From: Atherix ibis
Lineage: Eukaryota; Arthropoda; Insecta; Diptera; Athericidae
Assembly: GCA_958298945.1 (NCBI GenBank)
Contig: CATQJD010000004.1
Location: 47,728 to 111,727 of the forward strand
DNA: 64,000 bases
Direction: 5' to 3'
Shown: one piece after another, positions 33,218 through 43,952 of the stretch
How positions within the stretch are numbered: position 1 is the stretch's first letter
How the letters are laid out: every line of letters starts with the position of its first letter
The notes under the pieces: model-generated
Seen by the model: the letters and a program-made list of their open reading frames with translations, nothing else
What the model was told of the DNA's origin: nothing
Databases searched by the model: none
Made by a program: the position numbers and the translations under genes

Positions 33218-33755
33218 CACCACCGCTTTCTACTCAAAATCCGCGAGAAAATGCGCGACGAACGCAGAAAACACGACAAACGCGGAACACACGAGAAACG
33301 CAAAAATACGCGAAAAAAAAATGGTGGACATCGATGAAATTCGTCGACGATTAAATTCGTTCGGCCACTCGCCGGTGATTTTTCGGTCCCGAGTGGACCC
33401 GTCTGCAAACCTCCACTTGGTTCGGTACCAAGTGGACACTGCGAAAACCTCTCACCAACATATGTTAACACGAACACACCAGATGTTCGCCAGATGTGCA
33501 CGCCAGATGTTCGCAATAAATTTCGCACAAGCAGAGTACCGCTATGCAGCGTCTGCTTATGGAAATTTAACACTGGCCGAATTTATGGCCTTGTTTACGC
33601 AAAATCGATTTATCGTTTTACAATCGCAAATTTACACGTACGATTGTAAATTTTTCTATTTTTAGGCACGTTATTGTTTTTAACAGGCCGTCTAACACGT
33701 ACAATGTCTGGTTATTACTGTTTTTATTACAAGTTCAATTCGAGCAGTCGAAATG
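33218..33755 (-). other. B2 5' UTR
   Basis: Non-coding sequence upstream of ORF1 on minus, with short stretches matching the B 5' UTR (the block before GTGGAGGTTTGTAGACGGGT and the CTGCTTGTGCGAAATTT region at about 33380-33560). The exact 5' end is uncertain. Confidence 0.55.
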
Positions 33756-33954
33756 AGCAGACGCGATAAGTTCGTGGTTGCGTTATTAAGCTTTTCATTA
33801 TCTTTTTATGCGAAAAAATTATCGAAAGAGCTAATTAGATTCAATACGGATGTGTTATAGATTAGAATAAAATCAATTAAATCAGAGAGAGAAAGAAAAA
33901 AGAAAAAGTGTAATAACTTTAACTAGTGAAATTAAAGTACATGGAAATGTTTAT

Positions 33955-35165
33955 ATGGAAGTCACCATAGCAAGTGATAGAGAAAATGAAAGTTTTAGAA
34001 TAGAAAAAAGTGATCAAAACTTAAACAAAATTAAAATTATAAGAAATACTAAAACTTCCAAAAATATTAAAAAAATGGAAGTTAAATATACAAAAAAATG
34101 GGAACAATCCAAGAAAGAAAACAAAAGCTTAAGAAAACAAATAAGTGATCTAAAAATGATTATTCAAAATTTGAACGGGCAAAATTCAAATGACAAAAAG
34201 GTCAATAACCAGGGCACAAATCAATTTGATATATTGCAAACCGAACAACGGGAATGTAACATGGAAGAAGACAACATACATACAAATGATATAAATGTGA
34301 CTGATCATGAATTTATTGAAGTGATTAAGAAAAAAAATTTAGAGAAAAAAAAAGCGAAACAAAATATGAATAAGAAGAGCAAACAAGTTGAAATAGGAGA
34401 GAAACAAAAAGAGAGTGATTTGGAAAGAGAAATACCAGGTTGAAGTTCAACCAAAAATCAAATAAATCAAAGGAAAGAAATAAGAGAAAGTGTAATAAGC
34501 ACCACAAATGAGAAAAAAAAAGAATATAAAAAAAAATACCACCCATTATTATACATGATGAGGAGATAGAGAATATAAAAAAACTGATTAAAGCAAATCT
34601 CAAAATAAACAAATTCTCGTTAAAAAAAATTAATGAGAACAAACAATTATTATTCTTAGAGAATAATACAGAATACAATAAAGTAAAAGAGATACTAACA
34701 AAAGTGAACACAACCTACTTCACTTACTCACCTAGAGAAGAGAAACACAATACGTTAATACTAAAAGGTTTAAATCTAAATGATAAATCAGACGATATAA
34801 GAGAGGAAATCGAAGAGCTCAATATAAAAAATATTAAAGTAGTCAAGGTCATCAGATTCTCCACCAATAAATCTAGAAGAGAAAATAAAAAATTACCAAT
34901 ATTCCTAGTTCAACTAATACCAGAAAGTGATACTAGAGAACTATACAAAAAAAAAACATTAAATCACCAATATATAAGATGGGAAAAGCTTAAAAAAATA
35001 CAAATACCACAATGCAAACGTTGTCAAAGATTATGGTACACAGCAAGTAATTGCAACATGGACTATAGATGTGTTAAATGCAACAACCAACAAATAATGA
35101 ATAAACAAATAATATGCTCGTTTGAAAATATACATATTTTTGTACTAAATTTTGGGTACCCTTAA
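33955..35165 (+). pseudogene. Jockey-type ORF1 (coiled coil, PRE_C2HC-like region, zinc knuckle)
   Basis: The N-terminal half (33955-34443) is Lys/Glu/Asn-rich and coiled-coil-like (KKENKSLRKQISDLKMII); it ends in a TGA at 34441-34443 and the rest continues in another frame from about 34560. The C-terminal half carries NTLILKGLNLNDKSDDIREE, FLVQLIPESDTRELYKKKTL, IRWEKLKKIQIPQCKRCQR, typical of Jockey ORF1 proteins. The following knuckle reads CKRCQRLWYTASNC, where the usual GH is WY, so the metal-binding His is lost. Then YRCVKC begins a second knuckle that is not completed. Very AT-rich codon use, like the host DNA and unlike element B. Confidence 0.78.
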
Positions 35166-35217
35166 TGTATATATATATATTGTATTATGTTTTGGGGAAC
35201 CCTAATGTTTATATATA

Positions 35218-35475
35218 CGAGGTCTGTTCAAAAAGTATCGCGAATTTTGAATTTCCGCGGGTTACGTATATTCGATTTTCAATTTTTTGTGGCGTTATAT
35301 GGGTACTCATATCTCTCACTTATGCTGACAAGTTCGGCCATTTTGAATGATCAGTTAATTTTTAACAGCTGCTTTGCTTGCACGTGTTTTGGCTCCTCTT
35401 CGATTTTTGCCCAGTCCAAAAAATCGATCAAAGAATCTGTTTCGGGAACAAGACAAGGCCACAGGGGACTAGGAG
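35218..35475 (+). mobile_element. mariner 5' end, second copy
   Basis: Starts after TATATA with CGAGGTCTGTTCAAAAAG and follows the mariner end at 16546-17010 for about 250 bp, into the first codons of the transposase (DQRIC-like, frameshifted). The rest of the element is missing. It separates Jockey ORF1 from the Jockey RT part. Confidence 0.8.
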
Positions 35476-35484
35476 TATATAATT

Positions 35485-35542
35485 TTCTCCAAATATAAAC
35501 TAGATATTTGCTGCGCTTGTATTAGCAGTCACCAACGTAACA
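35485..35542. repeat. Dispersed ~58-bp repeat, target of B fragment B3
   Basis: TTCTCCAAATATAAACTAG... to ...AACGTAACA; the reverse complement with few differences is at 46409-46467. The 46409 copy lacks the B insertion and shows the empty site. Confidence 0.8.
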
Positions 35543-35850
35543 GTGAGAAATTGTTATTTAACGTGGCCTGGCTGTCCAAACCTCAAGACCACGAGTCGCC
35601 TACGACTATAGGGATTGAGATGCGCTCAATCAACGCACCACCATTACTGGCAGTTAGCATTTAGTAGTCAGTTACAAGCCGACCACTCCACCTACTGGTG
35701 GCGAGGACTATCCAAACCTCTACTGTCATAAGCAGTGACAGTGTCCGAGATAAGTGCAATACATTGCTACATTGCCAGTTACCTCCCACCTGCGATCAGA
35801 AGACCATACCCGCGACATGGATATTAACCACAACCATCACTATTGCTGAA
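35543..35850 (-). mobile_element. Element B 3' end B3, 5' truncated
   Basis: About 300 bp of the B 3' UTR on minus, ending CTCAC and then TGTTACG, as element B ends CTCAC and then TGTGCG. It includes both UTR hairpins. No coding sequence. Confidence 0.85.
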
Positions 35851-37135
35851 CAACTCCCTAAAAGAGCAATAGTGTTCCTTGCCACAATATATAACTCCAT
35901 CTTTAGAACAACACATTTCCCAATCCTCTGGAAATTTGCCCTCATTAAATTGACCCCTAAGCCTAATAGACCAATAAACCGCCACACTTCCTACAGGCCA
36001 ATAAGTCTCCTTCCAGTACCCTCAAAAATATTTGAAAAATTTCTCTTTCACCGCTTACATTCTCTACTCGAATCGTCAAACTTAATTCCTAATCACCAGT
36101 TTGGTTTCCGCGCCGAACACCCCACCACTCAGCAGTGTCATCGAGTAGTCGATTTCATTGCATCCTCTTTAGAAAGAAAAGAGTACTGGCCCGGTTTGTT
36201 CCTTGATATAAGTAAAGCTTTTGATAGAGTTTGGCACCCGGGTCTACTCTGGAAACTCAAGAGGTTCCTTTCTTCCACCTATTTCCTAATCCTAAGATCA
36301 CTCCTTTCCAACCGACACTTCCAAGTAAATGAATCCAACAAACTCTCCAATATCTCTCCGATATTGGCGGATGTTCCTCAGGGTATCATCCTCTATCCTC
36401 TACAAAATTTACACATCCGACATCCCAATCTACCCTAATACCTTCTTTGCTACATATGCCGATGATACGGCTTGCATCCAGCGAAAATCTCAAGCATGCT
36501 TCCGAAACTCTCCAAATCCAAATCCAAACCCTCCAGAACTGGTTTACTAGGTGGATCATAAAAGTCAATAAACGTAACTCTATCCAGGTAACTTTCACTC
36601 TCCGTCGTGAGACATGCCCTCCCATATATCTTAATGGCAGTGCCATACCACAACACACCGAAGCTTGGTACCTAGGACTGAACCTAGACAAACGCTTGAC
36701 ATTGAACCCACATACAAGACTTAAAAGACAAGAAATTAAAAGACGATACCTAAAACTACTTCGACACCTAGACAAACGTTCCAAACTTATTATATGCCGC
36801 AAAGTACTGTTATACAATACTTTACTGAAACCCATATGGACATATGGACTAGAACTCTCTCTGGGGATCTACTATGCCTTCTAATTTCCGTCCAATCCAA
36901 TCCCTTCAATCAAAAATACTCCGTACAATTGTCGATGCCCCCTTTTATGTTCCCAGTACTATTATTCATCGTGATCTTAAAGTTCCATTTGTTTTTGATG
37001 TGGCTGTATCTCGCTATAAAAAGTTCCGGTTCCGTGTCCTCAATCATAGTAATCCTATTGTTCAAGAACTAACCTTCCCTAGAAATACCCATCAAAGACT
37101 TGAGCGTCACTGGTCGCGTGATTTACTAAAATACT
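35850..37135 (+). pseudogene. Jockey-clade reverse transcriptase, 5' truncated, frameshifted
   Basis: RT motifs in order: HFPILWKFALIKLTPKPNRP, SYRPISLLPVPSKIFEKFL, NHQFGFRAEHPTTQQCHR, motif A GLFLDISKAFDRVWHPGL, motif B DVPQGIIL, motif C FATYADDTA, then RRETCPPIYLNGSAIP, WYLGLNLDKRLTLNPH, LLKPIWTYGLELSLG, and the C-terminal LRTIVDAPFYVPSTIIHRDL and RLERHWSRDLLKY. The catalytic FLD and YADD boxes survive. At least four frame changes (about 36400, 36445, 36850, 36890). No RNase H, in line with the Jockey clade. Endonuclease is absent upstream. Confidence 0.88.
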
Positions 37136-37300
37136 GAAGCCTAACAGAAACACACGCTAGCAGGAGGAATTTCATTGGATGTTTACTCTCCACAACCTTT
37201 CAAGTTAATTAATTAATACTACTGCTCAAATGTGCTTATTACTATGTTGTAGTTGTAAATATCTAAAAATAATCATTAAAAAAAATAATGATATTAATTA

Positions 37301-38261
37301 TTGTATATTGGAAAAAATATATAAATCTATAAGCCTACGACATCAATCAAATGAGATACTAAGAAAATAGTAAGTCTTTATTTAAAAATGCCAATTTTGA
37401 AAATCGAGAGTAATTTTTAAATTTCAAAATTCAATTTGTCCGTAGTTGGTTAGACAGCAAAATAATTAAAGAACAAGAGAGGAAGTAGTAGGGAAAAATA
37501 AATGGTGGAGTAGAGCGGTGTGTGGCATGCATTTCGATCAGTTATGAAATGAATAAATGAAAAAAAACATTTGATTTACTTGTATAGTAATTTTATTTTC
37601 CATAAATTTTATTATTTTCTTTGTTGTAAATATTTAAAAGATATTTTGCGGGTTTTAGCGGAATTCACTATCATGGTCTTCTACTACTTGTATCAGCTTC
37701 TGCATCTCCATTTCAGACGTTATTATTGATTTGTTAAAGCTTGATATCAAAGCTAGCAATCATTCTACCATGTCATTGATAACGCTAAGTAAAGTTTCTA
37801 TTTTATTAGAATTTCCATATTCTGGGGTAGAGCTCTAATCCTTAGTAGTCCTAGTAAAAATAACTTTATATCAAAGCTGAGAGAACGAAGAGTACGAACT
37901 GATGATGAGTTTACTGATTCCTCCATCAATTTTTTCCATCAGTCAAAATCTCTCAGCTTTAAAGTTCTAGTGAACCAATCTTCATGATAGTAATAAAATT
38001 TTTTAACGAGTAATCGATTTATAATCGTGGAAAGCTTTAATATAAGTCAAACAAATGGTACAAATTCATTTCCAAGTTGCCATAAAAACTTTCGCATTTT
38101 TTTTGTCGACATATTAGATACATTTATGTCATTTACATAGTATTTTTAATTTGACTTTATGATCACAAGTCATTGACAGCTGCATCTTCAAGTCATTGAC
38201 TCGTGTGTCAGGCTTCAAAATAAAGTATACTAGTGAGCAGATAGTAGAAAACTTTTGTTTC
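37301..38261. other. AT-rich spacer with one imperfect hairpin
   Basis: No coding feature. At 37873-37960 AAAGCTGAGAGA and ACTGATG pair with CATCAGT and TCTCTCAGCTTT, forming an 88-nt imperfect hairpin with unequal internal loops. Nothing else recognised. Confidence 0.5.
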
Positions 38262-38745
38262 ATTTAGCATATCTATCGTTAGATATAAGACCACCGATCG
38301 TTTTCAACCATAGGAATTGAGATCCCCTCAATTAATGTACAGCGATACATAATTAGTGATTCACAGTAAGCAACCAGTTATCAGCTAACTACTCAAGTTA
38401 TTTGTGGCAAGACCAATCCAAACCTCTTTTATCATAAGCAGTGATAGATACCTAGATAAGACCTGATATATATTACCAGCAGTCCAGATCCCGTACCCGC
38501 AATATAGGTATTAACCACAGCTACTATGTTATAGCTTACGGTGACTCGCCAATGCCGGGCGCAGTGTGTTTTAACAATATGAAGTATTTGATTCGCGTAT
38601 TACCAATTTTTGTTAAAAGAATACTTCAGTTTATACTCCTCTCATTGAGAACCCAGGTACGAGGATTCGGCATGATCCGAAGATACAGAAGGCATCGACG
38701 TTGGTCTTTTACCTGGTTATAGCAAACTTATATTATGGATACTCA
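38262..38745 (-). mobile_element. Old element B-family 3' end (B5)
   Basis: A strongly diverged minus copy of the B 3' UTR over about 480 bp: CAGTAAGCAACCAGTTA, AACCTCTTTTATCATAAGCA, GTATTAACCACAGCTAC, ACTTCAGTTTATACTCCTCT and GGTCTTTTACCTGGTTATAGC align in order. The conserved hairpin is at 38428-38448 with compensatory changes. Confidence 0.75.
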
Positions 38746-38937
38746 GATTAAAATCCCGTTCACCAATAGCTTCTTTATTTCAATAACAGCATTGATATAC
38801 CTATTTAAAATTTTGAGTTCTCACGCATACTCACTGTAAATCTCAGATACACTCCATTCTTATTCCCACCACTTCGGGATACGTTCAGACCTCTAAGGCC
38901 CGCACATGCACTTCCTTGTAACCATTCTACTAACTAA

Positions 38938-40019
38938 ATAGATAAATTTAATAATAATCATCATCATAATATCAATAAATAAAATAATAATAATAATAAT
39001 ATTTAATAATAAAATTAATATAAATAATAATATTAATTATAATATTTATAATGCCACAATAATAGTTATAATAATAATAATATTATTACTAGAAATAATA
39101 ATAATAATAATAATAACAGTAATAATATTAAGAGTAATAATACTTAATGTAACGATAATAATAACAATAGTAATAATAATAATTTGTGATTATTTACCAT
39201 ATATTATTAATATTATTATTATTATTATACGTATATTATAATTTTTATTATTTTTGTTAATTTTATTTTTTTTAAATTATTATTATAATTGTTGTTAATA
39301 TTTTTCTTATTATTATTATTATTATCATTATTTATTATTATTTTGATTATTATTAAAATATATTATAGTTATTATTATTATTATTAAATGTATTATAATC
39401 ATTTTTAATTTTATTATTTTTATTATTACTATTACTAATGTTATTTTTGTTAGTACTATTAATATTATTATTAATATTAATATTAATTACTATTATTATT
39501 ATTATTAATATTATTACATTATGATTACTTTTATGGTTACAATTTATATTATTATTATTATTTTTACTTTTATTATTATTATTACTATTATTTTTATTAT
39601 ATTATTATTGTTATTACTATTATTATTATTATTATTATTTTTATTACAATATTATTATTGTTACTATTATTATTTTTAAATTATTATATATTTATATTTA
39701 TTGTTATTATTACTATTATTTTTATTAATATTAAAATTATTATTATTATTATTGTTATTATTATTATTTATTTTATTATTATTATTATTATTATTAATAT
39801 TTATATTTTTATTTTTAATATTAATTTTTTAAATTATTATAATTATTAATATTAATATTGTTTTTATTATTACTATTTTCTATTTCTAAAAATATTATTA
39901 TATTATTTTTATATTTACATGCAGGGGAATTCATATTATTATTATTATATTAACACGCACGGAAATATTATTATAAATTTTATTATTATATTAATAATAT
40001 TATTATATTAATACGCACT
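38938..40019. repeat. TAA then ATT triplet array with strand switch
   Basis: 38938-39182 is rich in TAA/AAT; from about 39200 to 39900 the plus strand is ATT/TTA instead. The switch is abrupt near 39185-39215. No gene; Ile/Tyr-rich frames here are repeat artefacts. Confidence 0.85.
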
Positions 40020-40074
40020 AGGTCAGGTGGATATATGGTATTTAGATAAGCTCTAGAGTAAAGAAAGCATTTCA

Positions 40075-40770
40075 ATAATAAAATTCTTACAAGGAAATCT
40101 CCATAGAAGCGGAACGGTGGATGATCAGCTTTCCCAATTTATTGTAGGTATACAAGCTGAAATTTTTTTAATAAATATACTGTACTTAAACAGGGATGAA
40201 GCAGGGTATTTTTGTAGATGCTCTCAGTATAGCAGCGATATGTATTTTAAATCTGAGAAAGACGCTGATTGAGGAACATGGATCGGGAAGAGGATACGTT
40301 TGTATATGCAGCGCACTGGTCACGTAGTGAGCTGTTACCTCACAACAAACGCTAGCATACAGGAGTTTCAAGAAGAATTGGATGGGATAGAAGGTAAAAT
40401 ACGAAGAATAGGGGGCCAATGCATTACCGCTGACGATTTTAACTCCAGAACTATAGAATGGGGTACGCCAACAACAAACTCCATAGGAAAACGTATACAA
40501 GATGTATCCTCAATGTTGAATCTAGACATTATAAATAAAAGAAATGCGCCCACTTTCCATTGTCTTGGCAGCATGCGAACGAACCCAGATGTCACATTAG
40601 CATCGGAGCAGCTAGCCAAATATATGGTTGATTGGAGAATCATTGACCAGTACACTAGCAACCATCACCAATATATCACCTTTAATTGGCAAAGAAAAGG
40701 GCAAATGACAACAAATGAAATCCACCAGCAATGGCAGCTCAGATTGAATGTGGTCAATTGAGAAAGAGGC
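40075..40770 (+). pseudogene. Element C endonuclease domain remnant
   Basis: Pieces: QGNLHRSGTVDDQLSQFIVG (N-terminus with N), IEEHGSGRGYVCMQRTGHVV across a frame change, then VSCYLTTNASIQEFQEELDG, CITADDFNSRTIEWGTPTTN (GDFNAR motif as DDFNSR), ISKRNAPTF-like FHCLGSMRTNPDVTLASEQL (PDxT motif), WRIIDQYTSNHHQYITF (SDHQ as NHHQ). These are the signature motifs of R1/Waldo-type endonucleases, with catalytic positions partly altered. Ends at the TGA at 40759-40761. Confidence 0.78.
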
Positions 40771-41007
40771 CTTTGAAAGCATAATACAGAGAGGAAAGAA
40801 CTCAATTATGGAAACGGCAGCTACCGCATAGGAACTGGCAGACGCAGGCATGCACCTCATCACTCAGGACTGCGATGCCTCTATGCTTCGGAAAAAGGGC
40901 TCTAGTAGGAACAAGAATCCGGCTTACTGGTTGTCAGATGAAATTGCAACTCTATGAAGAGGATGTTTGCGCTAAAAAAAAATTTCTTTTTCGGCAGATG
41001 GAACTTT

Positions 41008-41445
41008 TCAGAAAACAACCAACTTAGTGGCAGCACAGATCTTAATACTATAGCAAGACCTATGGAATATATTGTATAATGATATTCTAAGGATGGATAT
41101 GACGAACGATACCTTCCTTAATGGATACGCCGACGACATTGCTGTAGTTATAGCCACTCGGAATATTAAAGAAGTCCAAATGAAGAATATACATGGCATA
41201 CGATGGACTACCGCATGACTAAGAGTGCATCGATTAAGTCTAGCTGCTGAGAAATCCGAAATAATTTTGCTTACCAAAAAACGAATAACTCCAGTGTTGG
41301 AGTCTCTAATTAATTCCAACTTAGCCAGTAATCGAATACCATGGAAAGTGAGTGAACAGAAAGATGATTACTGGACACATATAAATGTAACAATTGAGAA
41401 AGCTGCCAAGGCAATCACATCGTTCAGCAGGCTCAAGGCAATGTA
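41008..41445 (+). pseudogene. Element C RT C-terminal remnant
   Basis: Motif C GYADDIAVVIATRNIKEVQ is present near 41120-41180, followed after a stop by HRLSLAAEKSEIILLTKKRI, SEQKDDYWTHINVTIEKAAK and AITSFSRLKAM. Motifs A and B are missing through deletion. The frame ends at the TAG at 41444-41446. Confidence 0.75.
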
Positions 41446-42399
41446 GGTATACTCTCACCTAGCAAACGAAACCTCCTCATGTTCATACTCTACTCCATAA
41501 TTTTATAGAGCTGTGCGATTTGGCTTGATGCTCTAAAGAAAGAAAAATATCGAAATATATGGCTGCAATACAGAGAAGATGTGCCATTAGACTGGCTTAT
41601 TCCTATAAGATTATATAGGAACCTGAGATTGTCATGATTGTAACAGGGATACCCTTCAACCTGTGGGCGCACGAACAGAAAAAGGCTTATATGCTTAAGA
41701 AAGATCTGCATTTTGAAGAAGCGAAAATAAAGCTAGCGAAGAAACCTTCAATAGGTGGTAAGACCGATGGAATAACGAGACCAGAGGAAGTTGGACCAAA
41801 ATAGTGATACGAAATTTGAGGGAATGGCTCGACCGAGGACATGGAGACCTACATGGCTATTACCTCACACAATTTGAGGAAATGCCTGTTATCTCACACA
41901 ATTTTCTGTGTACACATGGATATTTTTTAATTAGTACTTATTACGGATAAGTAAAACGAGGAATCCAGAATTTCCTTACGGAGATAGCACTGTAGATGAA
42001 GCGTGCCATACGTTCTTCCAGTAAAATAGATGGACTGCGGAAAGGTAGATTCTGAAGGCGGAAGCAGCCTTAATTAGACTAAAAAACATTAATGGAGTTA
42101 TGCTGACCAATAGAACAAACTGGAAAAGAGTTGCAGCTTTTATACAAAGCGTACTATAAAAAAACTGGAGGCTGGAATATCTAAAACCGGAAAGAATCAT
42201 TAAGTTACAAATAAAGACTCTATCTAGAAATGATGCGAAAGCGGTACCAATGTGGAATTTTTAAAATATTAAGTCGGAAGAGAGAGGGCTTTTTTTTGAG
42301 TCTCACACACCACGACGGATTAAGACTGACCATAACGCATTATTCCACATCGTACGAAACAAATGTTATTATTATCATTAATATATTTTATTTATTTGT

Positions 42400-43384
42400 A
42401 TAGGGGTTTCGAATAAGATTGATATGATTTCTAAGTGACGTTTCGCCCATTTGTAATATGTCGTTATTTGTTTTTTTTCTTCATTGTATTCAGTAATGTT
42501 TACAATTTCATCGTGGAGAGATATACGCAAGAACAACGTTTACAAATTATTCAATTTTATAATCGAAATAATCGGTCTTCAATTTAAGAAAATCGTCTTC
42601 TCCGATGAGGCTCACTTTCATCTGAGTGGTGCGGTAAATAAACAAAATTGCCGATTTTGGTGTGAAGAAAATCCACAAATTATCCCATGAACACCCATTA
42701 CATTCATCTAAATTGACAGTTTGGTGTGATTTTTGGTCTGGTGGAATCATCGGTCCGTACTTCTTTCGAAATGAACACCGTTACTGTCAATGGAGAGCGG
42801 TACAGATCGATGATAACCAACTTTTTATGGTCGAAATTAGAAAAAGTTGATCTAGACAATATCTGGTTCCAACAAGACGGGGTTACGTGTTACACAGTAC
42901 GTGCAACAACCGAATTATTGCGAGAAAAGTTTGAAGATTCGATATTGTACCAATAAATGATGCCATATCACACATAGCTCGTTCTACGATGCAAATTTTA
43001 AGAGAAAATTTTCCCGGGCCGAATAATGTCAAAAAGTGATGATATAGACTTGCCCCTATGGTCCCCTGACTTGAACCCTCTCGATTTCTTCGTATGGATA
43101 ACTGGAAGTAAAGAGTACACAATAACAAATCAACTACAACCTTGACACTTAAGGATAATATTCAAAACGAAATTGCTGAAATAACACCAGCAGTCTGCAA
43201 AAATGTTATGAAAAATGTGTTTAAAAGTATTAGCCTTTGCGTCACAACTAAAGGCAATTACTTTACCGATATCATATTTGTTAAAGACTATATAATGAAT
43301 TAGTAAAATATAAATTATAAAGTTATATTTTATTTTAAAGTTATTAAAAAAATTTCGACCTGGAACATAAAAAGGACCCTGTAT
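42400..43384 (+). mobile_element. Tc1/mariner-superfamily transposon, decayed (copy 2)
   Basis: Plus-strand relative of 11672-12605. Transposase pieces: IVFSDEAHFHLSGAVNKQNC (first catalytic Asp), FWCEENPQII, the GGIIGPYFFRNE block, DNIWFQQDGVTCYTVRATTE (second Asp) and SPDLNPLDFFVW (third). Frameshifts and stops break it into short pieces. The left terminus is TATAGGGGTTTCGAATAAGA and the right terminus ends AAAAGGACCCTGTATAT. Probably a member of a TA-targeting DDD family; inactive. Confidence 0.8.
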
Positions 43385-43952
43385 ATTAGTATTTTATAGT
43401 TAATATAAATTACCTATCTTTTTTGTTTAAGGTTCTACACCTCCACCCATATACAATTATATACATGCTATCACCCCAGATATTAGAATTTAGTAAAGCA
43501 GTAAAAATAAAATCTTTTCCGCTATCTAAAGAAGCACTCCAAGCAATTGGGCAAGAAATGTCATGAGTGATTTGGGGCATGGCCAAGGACAGACTCAACA
43601 CCTAATTCTCCCCCACTTCAATCGTCAGTCAGCTGCTGCTGTTTTATTCCATATGTGTTTTTTTTATATGCTGAAGTTTTTTTTCTCTGTAAGCATTTAT
43701 TATATTAATTTATTATTCTGATTAAATTTTTCGCACCTCAAAATTTGTATATCTTTCGTTATTTCTTGTTCGCTTTTTATAAAATTGGTCCCTTTTTTCT
43801 TGACACCATCTAATAGAACATTTAATGCCTTTGGTGCCTTCATATTCTCTTTTGTACTTGGCATAATATTTTTATGGTAGGCGGGAAAACACATTAGTTA
43901 TAACTGGGCGTACCCTTGTTGAACTTTACGTTCTATTATTTGAAAAAGCTTT
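43385..43952. other. Spacer, nothing recognised
   Basis: AT-rich sequence without recognised motifs. Poly-T tracts at about 43950-43975 mark the 3' tail of the adjacent minus-strand Jockey element. Confidence 0.45.

Larger units (their letters stand above)
30781..33755 (-). mobile_element. Element B family copy B2, internally deleted
   Basis: Minus-strand copy with the 3' UTR at 30785-31270, ORF2 C-terminus, RT, then ORF1 N-terminal half and a 5' UTR to about 33755. The ORF1 zinc knuckles, all of the endonuclease and the start of RT are missing: ORF1 is joined to RT at about 32622-32695. Unlike B, this copy keeps the RT motif-A block in place, so it documents the normal order of the domains. 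Confidence 0.85.
33850..37300 (+). mobile_element. Jockey-like non-LTR element D/E with nested mariner and B fragments
   Basis: ORF1 (33955-35165) and RT (35850-37135) are both Jockey-clade and in the same orientation; a 59-bp stretch between them (35485-35542) also lies 5' of the RT in the other Jockey copy (46409-46467, minus). I infer one element that lost its endonuclease and received a mariner end and a B 3' end. The 3' end has AATCATTAAAAAAAATAATG near 37270-37290. That D and E are one insertion is likely but not proven. Confidence 0.65.
40020..42366 (+). mobile_element. Element C, R1-clade LINE (C2), internally deleted
   Basis: Endonuclease from about 40075, then a jump to the end of RT at about 41090, then the 3' UTR ending CGTACGAAACAAAT near 42366. 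Both ends touch ATT-type triplet DNA (array up to 40019; GTTATTATTATC after 42366). The 3' 1.1 kb matches C1 on minus. Internal deletion removed most of RT. Confidence 0.78.
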
